In this document: piece by piece, positions 48,317 through 56,374 of the stretch | Position numbering within the stretch: the stretch's first letter is position 1 | How the letters are laid out: each line of letters starts with the position of its first letter | Source: an uncultured Oscillospiraceae bacterium | GTDB lineage: Bacteria > Bacillota > Clostridia > Oscillospirales > Ruminococcaceae | Assembly (NCBI GenBank): GCA_934448295.1 | Contig: CAKSEY010000002.1 | Coordinates: forward strand, 186,001 to 250,000 | Length of the DNA: 64,000 bases | Direction of reading: 5' to 3' | Program-made: the position numbers and the translations under genes | The notes under the pieces: model-generated | Seen by the model: the letters and a program-made list of their open reading frames with translations, nothing else | What the model was told of the DNA's origin: nothing | Database searches by the model: none

Positions 48317-50569
48317 TCACATTCCGAATACTCGCCATGCACGGCTTCCGCCGTAATCGAGCATCCAATCATCCGTGAACTGTACGCCGCACTTCTGCAT
48401 AACATCGCTTATCGGCAGCGTAGGCAGGCAGTGAACATATCTGTAATAACCGGTGATAACATAGTCGGATACGATAAGACCTCCAACGATCTTTACACCG
48501 CCGCCATTGCCCTTATCGACATAGGTCATGTACGGAGCATAGACATATCCATAATAGATATTGTTCTGCACATTGTCGCCGCCGAACTGGATATCCGCGC
48601 TTTCCTTACTGGATATTACATAGATGTTAACATTGGGCATCTGTTCCTCGCCGTGGTAGTCAAGGCTGATCCCCTTGCTGTTCACATAACTTGTTACCTT
48701 GTCGGTATCGAGATGGCCCGCGCAGATGCATGACGTCGGAGCTTCAAGCAGGTCGTAATGCTTGGTGTAATGATCCGGGTGCTTGGTGCACTGGTAATAT
48801 TCGCCGGAGTCGTCTGTTCCTGTTGTATACTCACAGTTGGAGCAGGTGGTGTGGATAAGGTTATTCGGCTTGATAAATGCCGTATCCGGATTGTTAAGCT
48901 CAAACGACCTTCTGTCGAAGTATTCCGAGCCGCTGTTCGTTGCAAGCTTACCGCCGGACAGGAAGAACCAGCCCATGTGCCCGAAGAACTCCTGGTCAGT
49001 CGCCTGATAGCGGACTCCCTCCGGCACGTCGATTACCAGGGTGCCCTTGCCTTTGGTAAGGACATTCATCTTTCTGCCGTCAAGAACTGTTTCCGGACAC
49101 CAGGAGAATGATTCGCCGTCCGCGCAGTTCGCGCTGACTCTCAGTATGCGGACGTCTCCCTCGTCGCCAGTGTCAATAACTATTGTTGCAGCGTCAACGT
49201 AGTTACCGGTGGACTTTATGCTGCCGATAACAACATTCTCATTTATTTCGTAAACGAATTTAGGAGATTCTCCGCTCATCTGGAAGTTGATATCGATCTT
49301 CTTGGGATTGCCCTTTGCGTCCTGGACGAATTCATCGTCATCTATCGTCCAGTTATAGAATGTATTTGTGCCAATGGAATGATTGAGCTTTTCAGCGACC
49401 TCAGTGCTGGTAAGGAAATACTCATCATCCTGGATATCAGCCCATCTGCCGAACTGCTTTGCCTCTTCAAGAGAATCCTGGGTCTCGTTTTGACCATTGA
49501 TGTGTACTGTTACGCCGTCTCTTGCATAGACATTACCATCAATGAAGAATTTGCCCAGACCATTCTTGCCAATGGAGTTCCAGTTGCTGTTGATAAAGGT
49601 AACATCTCCTGCAACATAGAGATTTCCATAGAGCGTAAGAGAGCCGATATAGCAGTCTCCGAGCACATACACATCGGTGTACTTGTCAGGCGCGCCTATC
49701 TGGAAATAGCCAGCCTGTGCCATTTCGAAGTCGCCGCCGATAACGATCTTGCCGTGCTGTTCGTCCTCCGCCTTAGCCATCTGACCATTCTTGCCGCCAA
49801 GGTCGAACTTGTTGGGCTGGGATCTGATATAGAAGTTGTTGCCCACATACCATTCCAGCGTATCTGACGCCTGAATCGGGTTCGCTGTCTTGTGGTCAAA
49901 CACAACGGAGCCTGCGCAAACCATATCCGTGTCGATAGAAAGCGCCTGGCTGTCGAATCCCTTCGGCTTTGTGAACATGGTATACTCTGCGTCAAAGCGC
50001 ATGGATTCAGTAAACGTACCGCCGCCCGGCGTTACATCGTTAGGAGTGTAACCTGTTGCAGCGAAGAAGTCCTTGATAACAGGCGGAGTTCCATCGGTCT
50101 TTTTGGGATATGTTACAAGTGTGTGCGTTGTTTCAACAGCGCTATTTTCAGAAACCGTTACCGCGATATCAAAGACAAAATAATCAGCGGTGCCGATCGT
50201 TTCATCGCCAAGTCTTGTGATGGTCGCGTCGTAAGCTCCGAGGACTGTGTCAGGGGTCGTGCCCGCGTCGAAAGAAGCAAATCCGTTGCCATCCGTAGAG
50301 TAGACGTCGCCGACCTCCATTTTTGTAAGCTTTTTAACGGTCGCGCCATTCTTGCCTTCCTTTGCCAGATAGGCACGCAGACCGTCTGCGATGGTAGAGG
50401 ACGCCACATATGCCTGCTCCTGGTCAAAGGTCGCATACTGCACCTGTCTTGACGAAAGCACAGACATATACATCGCCGTGACCAGAACGATCAGCGCAGC
50501 CATGGTGCTTACAACCATGAAGAGCGCGCTGCCGCACGGTGTAATATATTTTCTCAATGCGTGTTTCAT
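48317..50569 (-). CDS. Large PilX-like protein, candidate pilus-tip component
   Basis: 750 residues. An N-terminal hydrophobic helix after a short basic segment (GSALFMVVSTMAALIVLVTAMYM, about 13-36) has no class III GF(x)4E site, as in PilX/GspK-type minor proteins. The middle is beta-rich with repeated IGGDF, YVLGDCYIG, LYGNLYVAGDVTF and FFIDGNVYA steps, a solenoid of the bactofilin/polymer-forming or DUF7305 type. Around residues 580-625 lies a Cys/His cluster (CSNC, YQCTKHPDHYTKHY, CICAGH) that could bind metal. No catalytic domain was recognised. It is the best candidate for a surface-exposed tip protein, by size and position before the two minor pilins. Confidence 0.75.
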   Translation of the reverse strand: MKHALRKYITPCGSALFMVVSTMAALIVLVTAMYMSVLSSRQVQYATFDQEQAYVASSTIADGLRAYLAKEGKNGATVKKLTKMEVGDVYSTDGNGFASFDAGTTPDTVLGAYDATITRLGDETIGTADYFVFDIAVTVSENSAVETTHTLVTYPKKTDGTPPVIKDFFAATGYTPNDVTPGGGTFTESMRFDAEYTMFTKPKGFDSQALSIDTDMVCAGSVVFDHKTANPIQASDTLEWYVGNNFYIRSQPNKFDLGGKNGQMAKAEDEQHGKIVIGGDFEMAQAGYFQIGAPDKYTDVYVLGDCYIGSLTLYGNLYVAGDVTFINSNWNSIGKNGLGKFFIDGNVYARDGVTVHINGQNETQDSLEEAKQFGRWADIQDDEYFLTSTEVAEKLNHSIGTNTFYNWTIDDDEFVQDAKGNPKKIDINFQMSGESPKFVYEINENVVIGSIKSTGNYVDAATIVIDTGDEGDVRILRVSANCADGESFSWCPETVLDGRKMNVLTKGKGTLVIDVPEGVRYQATDQEFFGHMGWFFLSGGKLATNSGSEYFDRRSFELNNPDTAFIKPNNLIHTTCSNCEYTTGTDDSGEYYQCTKHPDHYTKHYDLLEAPTSCICAGHLDTDKVTSYVNSKGISLDYHGEEQMPNVNIYVISSKESADIQFGGDNVQNNIYYGYVYAPYMTYVDKGNGGGVKIVGGLIVSDYVITGYYRYVHCLPTLPISDVMQKCGVQFTDDWMLDYGGSRAWRVFGM

Positions 50570-50735
50570 TTTTGATTACCTCCAATGCAGGGCAGCGACG
50601 ACCTCCTGTCATACGCCGCGATATCACGCGTTGTTCCGCTCCCGCGCCGCAGACATTCCCATGCTGTGCGGCGGAGAGATATGTGTACATTATAATGTTC
50701 TGCCAGCCGGAGCGCCATGCTTTCCGGCGGCGTTA

Positions 50736-51743
50736 TCACTCAAGGTTCTCTGCCGCGAGCTGATCGGAAGGATCCTGCATACGCTCGATGCTGTAGAATG
50801 TGATATCAGCGTCGAAGGTGTATACATATGCGTCTACGTCCTCGGTGTTGTCCTTATTGTTGTTTGCGTTATTGTTGCCTTCCTCGGCGTTGTTGTCGTT
50901 GTTCGCGTTGTTATCGTTATTGGCGTCAGCCGCGTTGTCAACATTCAGCTTATGGCCGGTTTCCTTCTCGAACTGCTTTGCAGCAGCGCTGTTTACATTC
51001 TTGCTGATCTCCTCGATGTAATCGGCATACTTGGTCTCGACGTCAGTGTAAGTTCTGGTGATGCCTGTGTTCAGCTTGAGAGCCTTTCTTACGGTCACGC
51101 CGTTCTCGTCCTTCTGGTACTCGTTGATAGCGTCAATGAAAGCCATCAGCTCATCCTCGTCAAGGGCGCTTACGGTGAACTGCGCGCTGATAGCGCCGAC
51201 AGTCTGAGAAGCTGCAAGCTGGGTCTGGAGGATCTGCTCCCTCTGCTGTGCGTCAAGCACCTCCTGGGGAGTTTCACGACCCTGGGAAGCGTAGGTCTTG
51301 AGTTCGTATTCAACCGTAGGCTCAGAGAAGAAGCTTACGCCCAGCGTGGAAACGGACGGCTCGCTGACTGTCAGCGAATCAACGAAAACATTGAGCTTCT
51401 TCTTGATAACGTTGCCCTGGTCGTCCTTTACCTCGACATTCTTGCAGTAGTCAAGGAACTCTCTTACCGCAGCGTCCGCCTCATAGGGGGTCATGTCCTC
51501 GAAGAACATATCCGCAACGTTGCGTCCTTCGTTATATGCGTTGATGATATCGTTGCCGAGCTGCTCCTTGGTTGCAGCCCTGTCTGTCGCTGTCTGGAGC
51601 TCCTGCTGTTTTACAACGAGCGAAGCGCTGGATTCTCCGATAGCCTGGAACTTCGGAACGATAAAGAAGAATATGCCAAGACCAAGTAAAATAATCAGTG
51701 CGATAACTAATACCGCGATTCTTTCCTGCTTACTGAGTTTCAT
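50736..51743 (-). CDS. PilO-like pilus alignment protein with Asn-rich linker
   Basis: 335 residues. N-terminal membrane helix (IAVLVIALIILLGLGIFFFIVP, about 9-30), a coiled coil (about 40-75), then a periplasm-type alpha/beta part. Near residues 272-300 lies a low-complexity stretch of Asn and Asp (NAADANNDNN, then NNANNNKDN) before the final strands. It has the topology and place (after PilM-PilN) of PilO, which links the inner-membrane PilM/PilN to the rest. Its start overlaps the pilMN stop by one base (TAATG). Confidence 0.82.
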   Translation of the reverse strand: MKLSKQERIAVLVIALIILLGLGIFFFIVPKFQAIGESSASLVVKQQELQTATDRAATKEQLGNDIINAYNEGRNVADMFFEDMTPYEADAAVREFLDYCKNVEVKDDQGNVIKKKLNVFVDSLTVSEPSVSTLGVSFFSEPTVEYELKTYASQGRETPQEVLDAQQREQILQTQLAASQTVGAISAQFTVSALDEDELMAFIDAINEYQKDENGVTVRKALKLNTGITRTYTDVETKYADYIEEISKNVNSAAAKQFEKETGHKLNVDNAADANNDNNANNDNNAEEGNNNANNNKDNTEDVDAYVYTFDADITFYSIERMQDPSDQLAAENLE

Positions 51744-53377
51744 TATTCAGCGACCTCCTCTTCCTGGACCTCGGGCTGAAGGCTGAGGTCGATGGATGTT
51801 GCGTGCAGCTCATCGGAGCCTGCTCTGATATTCATTGATAATGAGAATGTGAATACGGTATCGTACTTATTCTCCCCGCTGGAAAGAACCAGGTATGTAT
51901 TTTCAAGAGAGCTGTTGCTCTTCTCAAATCCGGAGTAGGACACATTCTGGAAGTAAGCGTCGCCGTAGGTCGTCTTGACCTCGTTTATAAGCTTTTCAGC
52001 ATACAGCGAAGGCACGGAAGACGGATCGCCGTTGCTGCGTCCCATAAACGTTGCGCTGACGCTGTAATCGCTGATATCGACAGACAGCAGGTCGAGCTCG
52101 ACGTCGTCGCTGTTTATGCTGTCAAGCGGCTCCTTGAGCTTGTCGATGATATAGGTCTGCGCCTTGGGCATATAGTTGAACAGCGTTGACGTATATCCAA
52201 CGGAGCTGTTATAGCTCTGGAAGCCGGTCAGCATACTCTCACGGTTGGAAACGATCTCAAGATCTCTCTGGAGAGTAGGATTGTTTATCTGGTTCTGAAC
52301 CTCGTTTATCTGACCCTGGATAGCGCCGTTGAACGCGCTCAGTCCAAGTGTGATAGCGCCGACAAGCACCACTACGCCCGCGCAGCAGCCGCCCAGCAGC
52401 ATGAGGTAGCCGTTCATGCCCTTGGATTCCTTAGCGGAGGAAGCTTCCAGCAGGTTGATGTGCTCGAGATCCTTGTTTCTGCGGTAGATAGCGCCGATAG
52501 CGTTTGCGTACTTGGTGAAGTCGATTTCCGTCATGGTAACGACCGTGGACGGAGTTGCAAGAACGTGCACCGGTACATTATATGCCGAGATAGCGTTGGA
52601 AAGTTCGATGAAGTTTCCGGTATCGCCGTAGAACATTATCTCCTTAAGCGGCTTTGCGCCCTTGCGGCTCTTGATGAACTGTATCATTCTGAACAGGTTG
52701 TCAGAGAGCGCACGGATAACATAGTCGGGAGCGTTGTCGTAATCCGACGGGTCGATGTTGAAGTAACGCGAGAATACGATCTGGTTATCCTCGTACAGGT
52801 TCATGTTAAGGAAGCCCTGGTCGATCTGGATAAGCAGAAGCGGCATTCTCTCGGACATTTTCGGGGTGTTCACGATAAGGCGCGTTACGGAGTTGTTGGA
52901 GATATTGACCGCCTTAAGCGAAAGGCCGATATGCGAGAACAGTCTGACATAGCCGTCAACAAGGCGCTGCGGGCAGGCAGTCGCGATTATCTTGAGCTGC
53001 TTGTTCTTCTCCTCGTCCTCAGCCTCGCCGGCGATGGTGAAGGAGATGTTGAACTCGTTGCCTACGCCCATGTTGCTCTGTATCATCGCCTCGATAGCGG
53101 CGGTGTTCTTGATGCTCTTGGGCTTGGGTATGAGCATTTCCTTGTAAACGATGGAGCTGGACGTGATGGAAACTATCGCGTCCTTCTCCGTGATCCCCTT
53201 GGACTTGATGATATCGTTAAGCTCAGCCGCAACCATCGGTACGTCGGTGATGTAGCCGTTGGAGACCATGCCGATGGTCAGCTCGCGCATATCAGCGTCC
53301 TGCACCCTTATCTTGTTGCCGCCGTGAACGCCTCTGACCAGCTTGATTTGTCTGTCAGTAATATCAATAGAAAGCAT
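51743..53377 (-). CDS. PilM-PilN fusion protein
   Basis: 544 residues. The N-terminal ~320 form a PilM-type actin-like domain (MLSIDITDRQIKLVRG, DAIVSITSSSIVYKEMLIPKPK, LLLIQIDQGFLNMNLYEDN, EIMFYGDTGNFIELSNAI). A membrane helix (about 322-348, YLMLLGGCCAGVVVLVGAI) and a coiled coil plus alpha/beta domain of PilN type follow. In most species pilM and pilN are separate genes. PilM is cytoplasmic and holds the N-terminus of PilN, so the fusion fixes that contact. GAGGTGAAAAT precedes the ATG, 31 bp after pilC. Confidence 0.88.
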   Translation of the reverse strand: MLSIDITDRQIKLVRGVHGGNKIRVQDADMRELTIGMVSNGYITDVPMVAAELNDIIKSKGITEKDAIVSITSSSIVYKEMLIPKPKSIKNTAAIEAMIQSNMGVGNEFNISFTIAGEAEDEEKNKQLKIIATACPQRLVDGYVRLFSHIGLSLKAVNISNNSVTRLIVNTPKMSERMPLLLIQIDQGFLNMNLYEDNQIVFSRYFNIDPSDYDNAPDYVIRALSDNLFRMIQFIKSRKGAKPLKEIMFYGDTGNFIELSNAISAYNVPVHVLATPSTVVTMTEIDFTKYANAIGAIYRRNKDLEHINLLEASSAKESKGMNGYLMLLGGCCAGVVVLVGAITLGLSAFNGAIQGQINEVQNQINNPTLQRDLEIVSNRESMLTGFQSYNSSVGYTSTLFNYMPKAQTYIIDKLKEPLDSINSDDVELDLLSVDISDYSVSATFMGRSNGDPSSVPSLYAEKLINEVKTTYGDAYFQNVSYSGFEKSNSSLENTYLVLSSGENKYDTVFTFSLSMNIRAGSDELHATSIDLSLQPEVQEEEVAE

Positions 53378-53408
53378 ATTTTCACCTCATAAAGTTAAAG
53401 TAAATTCA

Positions 53409-54602
53409 TCATGTAGCGCTTGTCATGCCGCCGTAGAGCATCGGGAAGATAGCCGCCAGTACCAGACCTATCGCAACGCCCATGATAATGATCATGACAG
53501 GCTCCAGCATACCAACGAGCTTTGTGATGGCGGTGTCGCCCTCTTCCTCGTAGTAATCCGCCGCCTTGGCAAGAATGGTATCCAGCGTACCGGATTCCTC
53601 GCCGACATAGATGATCGAGGTGAACATACCCTCGAATATCTCGGTCTTTTCGACCGCCTTGGACATACTTTCACCGAGCTTGATGTTGTCAACAACTTCC
53701 TCAAAGCGCTTGGTGACATAAGCGTTTCCGAGCACGGAAACCGACTTTTCTATGCAGTCCACCATCTGGAGGCCGGCCGCATACAGGTTTGACATATTTC
53801 TCGCGAAACGTCCCGTGTAGATAGTGGAAATAAGCTTTCCGACCTTGGGTATCCTCAGTATCAGTTCGTCCCACTTCAGCTTTATGGCGGGAGTTCTCTT
53901 GCCGACGAATACGAGGAAAACGATAACGCCTATGGCTATCAGATATATGTACCAGTAATTGATAAGCGAATCTGAGAACGCGATCATACCCTTGGAAAGC
54001 GGTGTCATGTCCTCCGGATCCATCATGGAGGTGAACGTAGGCAGTATCATCGTGAACATCAGGATAACTACCGCCAGGGCGAGCACGAGCAGTATGATAG
54101 GATAAACCATCGCGCTCTTTACCTTGTTGTTCGTTTTGTTTGCGTTTGCGAAGTGGTCGGATACTCTTACAAGTATCTGGTCGAGGGTACCGGAGGATTC
54201 GCCCGCCGCCACCATGCTGACGAACAGGTCGGGGAATACGCCGGGCTTTGTTTCAAGCACCTCTGAGAAGGATTTACCTTTCTGTACCTCCTCGTAGATA
54301 TCCAGCAGAACGCGCTTTGCCTTTTTGTTCTCCTGCTGCTCCTGAAGAATGTACAGCGCCCTTACTAGCGACAGGCCTGCCGAGGTCATAGACGCCAGCT
54401 GTCGGCTGATGAATGATACCTCTTTCGTCTTGAACTTGTACTTGACGTCCACCGCGTCGTTCGCACCGAGGTCGCGGTAGCGGGTAACGTACAGGTTCCG
54501 TTCCTTCAGCTTTTGCTGAAGCTCCTGATAATCCTCTGCCATCTCCTGTCCGCGGACAGTTTTGCCGTTTATATCGGTGGCCTGATAAGAGAATTTTTTC
54601 AC
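53409..54602 (-). CDS. pilC: Type IV pilus inner-membrane platform protein PilC (GspF family)
   Basis: 397 residues with the two repeated T2SSF domains (FISRQLASMTSAGLSLVRALYIL and GRFARNMSNLYAAGLQMVDCIEKSV) and three membrane helices near the middle and C-terminus (MVYPIILLVLALAVVILMFTM, LEPVMIIIMGVAIGLVLAAIFPML). It couples PilB/PilT to pilin insertion. Start is GTG behind GGAGGTTATCCG. First gene of the pilC-pilMN-pilO-pilX-like-minor pilin operon. Confidence 0.95.
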   Translation of the reverse strand: MKKFSYQATDINGKTVRGQEMAEDYQELQQKLKERNLYVTRYRDLGANDAVDVKYKFKTKEVSFISRQLASMTSAGLSLVRALYILQEQQENKKAKRVLLDIYEEVQKGKSFSEVLETKPGVFPDLFVSMVAAGESSGTLDQILVRVSDHFANANKTNNKVKSAMVYPIILLVLALAVVILMFTMILPTFTSMMDPEDMTPLSKGMIAFSDSLINYWYIYLIAIGVIVFLVFVGKRTPAIKLKWDELILRIPKVGKLISTIYTGRFARNMSNLYAAGLQMVDCIEKSVSVLGNAYVTKRFEEVVDNIKLGESMSKAVEKTEIFEGMFTSIIYVGEESGTLDTILAKAADYYEEEGDTAITKLVGMLEPVMIIIMGVAIGLVLAAIFPMLYGGMTSAT

Positions 54603-54623
54603 CGGATAACCTCCAATCCCCCT

Positions 54624-54643
54624 GCAGCCTGCCGTCAGGCTGC
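54624..54643 (-). promoter_or_regulatory. Hairpin in the pilC leader, next to the ribosome binding site
   Basis: A perfect stem, GCAGCCTG (54624-54631) with CAGGCTGC (54636-54643), loop CCGT, 8-10 bases before GGGGGATTGGAGG. Two GGA triplets next to the site resemble places where CsrA could bind; that is inference only. Confidence 0.5.
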
Positions 54644-54697
54644 AAATAATATCGTGGTCAGGGCATAATAACCCAATGTTCCACTATAGCATTATAA

Positions 54698-54726
54698 ATT
54701 ATACCATATTTTTTTGCTTATTTCAA
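54698..54726 (-). promoter_or_regulatory. Sigma-A promoter of the pilC operon
   Basis: On the minus strand TTGAAA (54721-54726), 17-bp spacer, perfect TATAAT (54698-54703). Confidence 0.85.
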
Positions 54727-54999
54727 GCATTCAAGGGGCGGTTTTTGGCATTTTCGCGCCATTTGTGCAATTTTGACGTGTAGAATTTGGCGACAACATT
54801 ATGTGCATTTTGCCTAAATTGCGGTAAAATATTGAAAAATATTCACACATATGACGACTGTATGTGAAATCCGGGTGAAAAATAACCCACAGGATAATTA
54901 AGAGCAAGATACTATTATAATACAAATCGTCAAACTGTATCTGAAACGGCGCCGTTCCGGCCTTACGCGAGAAAAAGCGAAAAAATGCCGCAATAGCTA
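54727..54999. other. Intergenic spacer between the divergent pilC and rpsF promoters
   Basis: About 270 bases, AT-rich, no gene. A 91-codon frame on the minus strand (54731-55006) has no ribosome binding site and a composition unlike the neighbours. No RNA gene recognised. Confidence 0.4.
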
Positions 55000-55028
55000 T
55001 TGACAAAGGGAAAAGTTTCTGGTATAAT
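55000..55028 (+). promoter_or_regulatory. Consensus sigma-A promoter of rpsF-ssb-rpsR
   Basis: Perfect TTGACA (55000-55005), 17-bp spacer, perfect TATAAT (55023-55028). As expected for ribosomal protein genes. Confidence 0.93.
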
Positions 55029-55035
55029 GGAGAAT

Positions 55036-55085
55036 GTTAAGGCTCACAAAGCCTTTAACCCCTTTCTCGTGCAGTTCCGCACGGG
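55036..55085 (+). promoter_or_regulatory. Candidate S6:S18 leader of rpsF operon
   Basis: Two hairpins in the leader: GTTAAGGCT with AGCCTTTAAC (55036-55059), and CTCGTGC with GCACGGG around AGTTCC (55066-55085). The second has a CCG next to the closing stem, as in the known rpsF leader RNA that is bound by the S6:S18 complex for feedback control. Structure was judged by eye only. Confidence 0.6.
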
Positions 55086-55114
55086 ATATATATCCATAAG
55101 GAGGTGCTATATAA

Positions 55115-55417
55115 ATGGCAAAGTTATCTGAGAAGTATGAGGCAATCATCGTTTTCTCTCTGAAGAAGACCGAGGACGAGATCAAGGCGCTTACAGCAAA
55201 GTTCGCTGACCTCATTCAGGCAAACGGCACACTCACCAACACTGATGAGTGGGGCAAGAGAAAGCTCGCTTACGAGATCAACTACGAGGGCGAGGGCTAC
55301 TATGTACTCTACAACTTCGAGTCCAAGCCCGATTTCCCCATGGAGCTTGAGCGTATCATCAACATCACTGACGGCGTTCTTCGTTCCATCGTTGTCCGCG
55401 CACAGGGTCAGCAGTAA
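55115..55417 (+). CDS. rpsF: Small ribosomal subunit protein bS6
   Basis: 100 residues. S6 family: YEAIIVFSLKKTEDEIKALTAKFADLI, WGKRKLAYEINYEGEGYYVLYNFESKPDFPMELERIINITDGVLRSIVV. It forms a dimer with S18 on the 30S platform and may bind its own leader for feedback. AAGGAGGTGCTATATAA precedes the ATG. Confidence 0.98.
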   Translation: MAKLSEKYEAIIVFSLKKTEDEIKALTAKFADLIQANGTLTNTDEWGKRKLAYEINYEGEGYYVLYNFESKPDFPMELERIINITDGVLRSIVVRAQGQQ

Positions 55418-55457
55418 TTCCCGGTAAACAGGCTGTGACACAACAGGAGGTGCCTAT

Positions 55458-55925
55458 ATGTATAACAAGGTCATTCTCATGGGCAGAATCACACATGATC
55501 TCGAAATGAGAACTACTCCCACAGGCGCAAACGTATGCACATTCAGCATTGCTGTTGACAGACGTTTTCAGCAAAAAGGCGAAGAGAAGAAGTCAGACTT
55601 CTTCAACATTGTAGCATGGCGCCAGCAGGCTGATTTTGTATGCCGTTATTTTGGAAAGGGCAGAATGATACTCGTTGAAGGCGAGCTTCAGACGCGCTCC
55701 TATGACGATAAGAACGGAAACAAAGTCAGAGTAACTGAAATTGTCGCAGACCGACTTTGCTTCACCGGCGAAAAAGCGCAGGGCGGCGCATACAGTGATT
55801 ATGCCGCTTCTGCTTCGTCCAGCGCGCCCGCGCAGACATCTGCACCCGCCGCGCCTGCTCAGCAGGCAGGCGCACCCGCAGGTGATTTCAGCCCGGCGGC
55901 GTCTGACGACGACTACCCTTTCTAA
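55458..55925 (+). CDS. ssb: Single-stranded DNA-binding protein
   Basis: 155 residues. OB-fold core (MYNKVILMGRITHDLEMRTT, FNIVAWRQQADFVCRYFGKGRMILVEGELQTRSY), an Ala/Pro/Gln-rich disordered linker, and the acidic tip DDDYPF that recruits partner proteins. Standard place between rpsF and rpsR. Confidence 0.98.
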   Translation: MYNKVILMGRITHDLEMRTTPTGANVCTFSIAVDRRFQQKGEEKKSDFFNIVAWRQQADFVCRYFGKGRMILVEGELQTRSYDDKNGNKVRVTEIVADRLCFTGEKAQGGAYSDYAASASSSAPAQTSAPAAPAQQAGAPAGDFSPAASDDDYPF

Positions 55926-55963
55926 AATCCGTTTTACCTGAATAATAAAGGAGGTTCAGTACC

Positions 55964-56212
55964 ATGGCTGAAAAGTTTGATAGACCGGCTCACGCAGTTA
56001 AGCGCCCCAGAAAAAAGGTTTGCCAGTTCTGCGTTGATCGTTCTGAATTCATTGATTACAAGGACGTAGCTAAGCTCAAGAAGTGCATGACAGAGCGTTC
56101 CAAGATTCTGCCCCGCCGCGTAACAGGCTGCTGCGCATACCACCAGAGAGAGCTGACAACAGCTGTCAAGAGAGCAAGACAGATCGCTCTCATTCCCTAT
56201 TCCGCTGACTAA
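55964..56212 (+). CDS. rpsR: Small ribosomal subunit protein bS18, zinc-binding form
   Basis: 82 residues. KVCQFCVDRSEFIDYKDVAKLKKCMTERSKILPRRVTGCCAYHQRELTTAVKRARQIALIPY. The CxxC plus KKC and GCC cysteines mark the zinc-binding (C+) form. Zinc-independent paralogues replace this form under zinc starvation in some bacteria; none is in the window. Followed by a strong terminator. Confidence 0.98.
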   Translation: MAEKFDRPAHAVKRPRKKVCQFCVDRSEFIDYKDVAKLKKCMTERSKILPRRVTGCCAYHQRELTTAVKRARQIALIPYSAD

Positions 56213-56252
56213 TTCTGCGGTAACAGACAACATCTTTTTTTCAGTAACACAA

Positions 56253-56287
56253 TTTTTCCCCGGGTAAAACCGGGGAAATTTGTTTTT
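56253..56287 (+). terminator. Intrinsic terminator after rpsR
   Basis: TTTTTCCCCGG pairs with CCGGGGAAATT around GTAAAA, followed by TGTTTTTTC. Confidence 0.9.
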
Positions 56288-56374
56288 TCTGCGGTTTTGC
56301 TGCAACCTTTTGCCGGGTCAGATTGTTTTATAATCAGAGGGCTGAAAGCTCACCGGAATAAAGGAGGTTATTAT

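Noticed and set aside
54731..55006. 91-codon frame on the minus strand between pilC and rpsF
   Set aside because: It overlaps the rpsF promoter, has no ribosome binding site, and its composition is that of AT-rich spacer.
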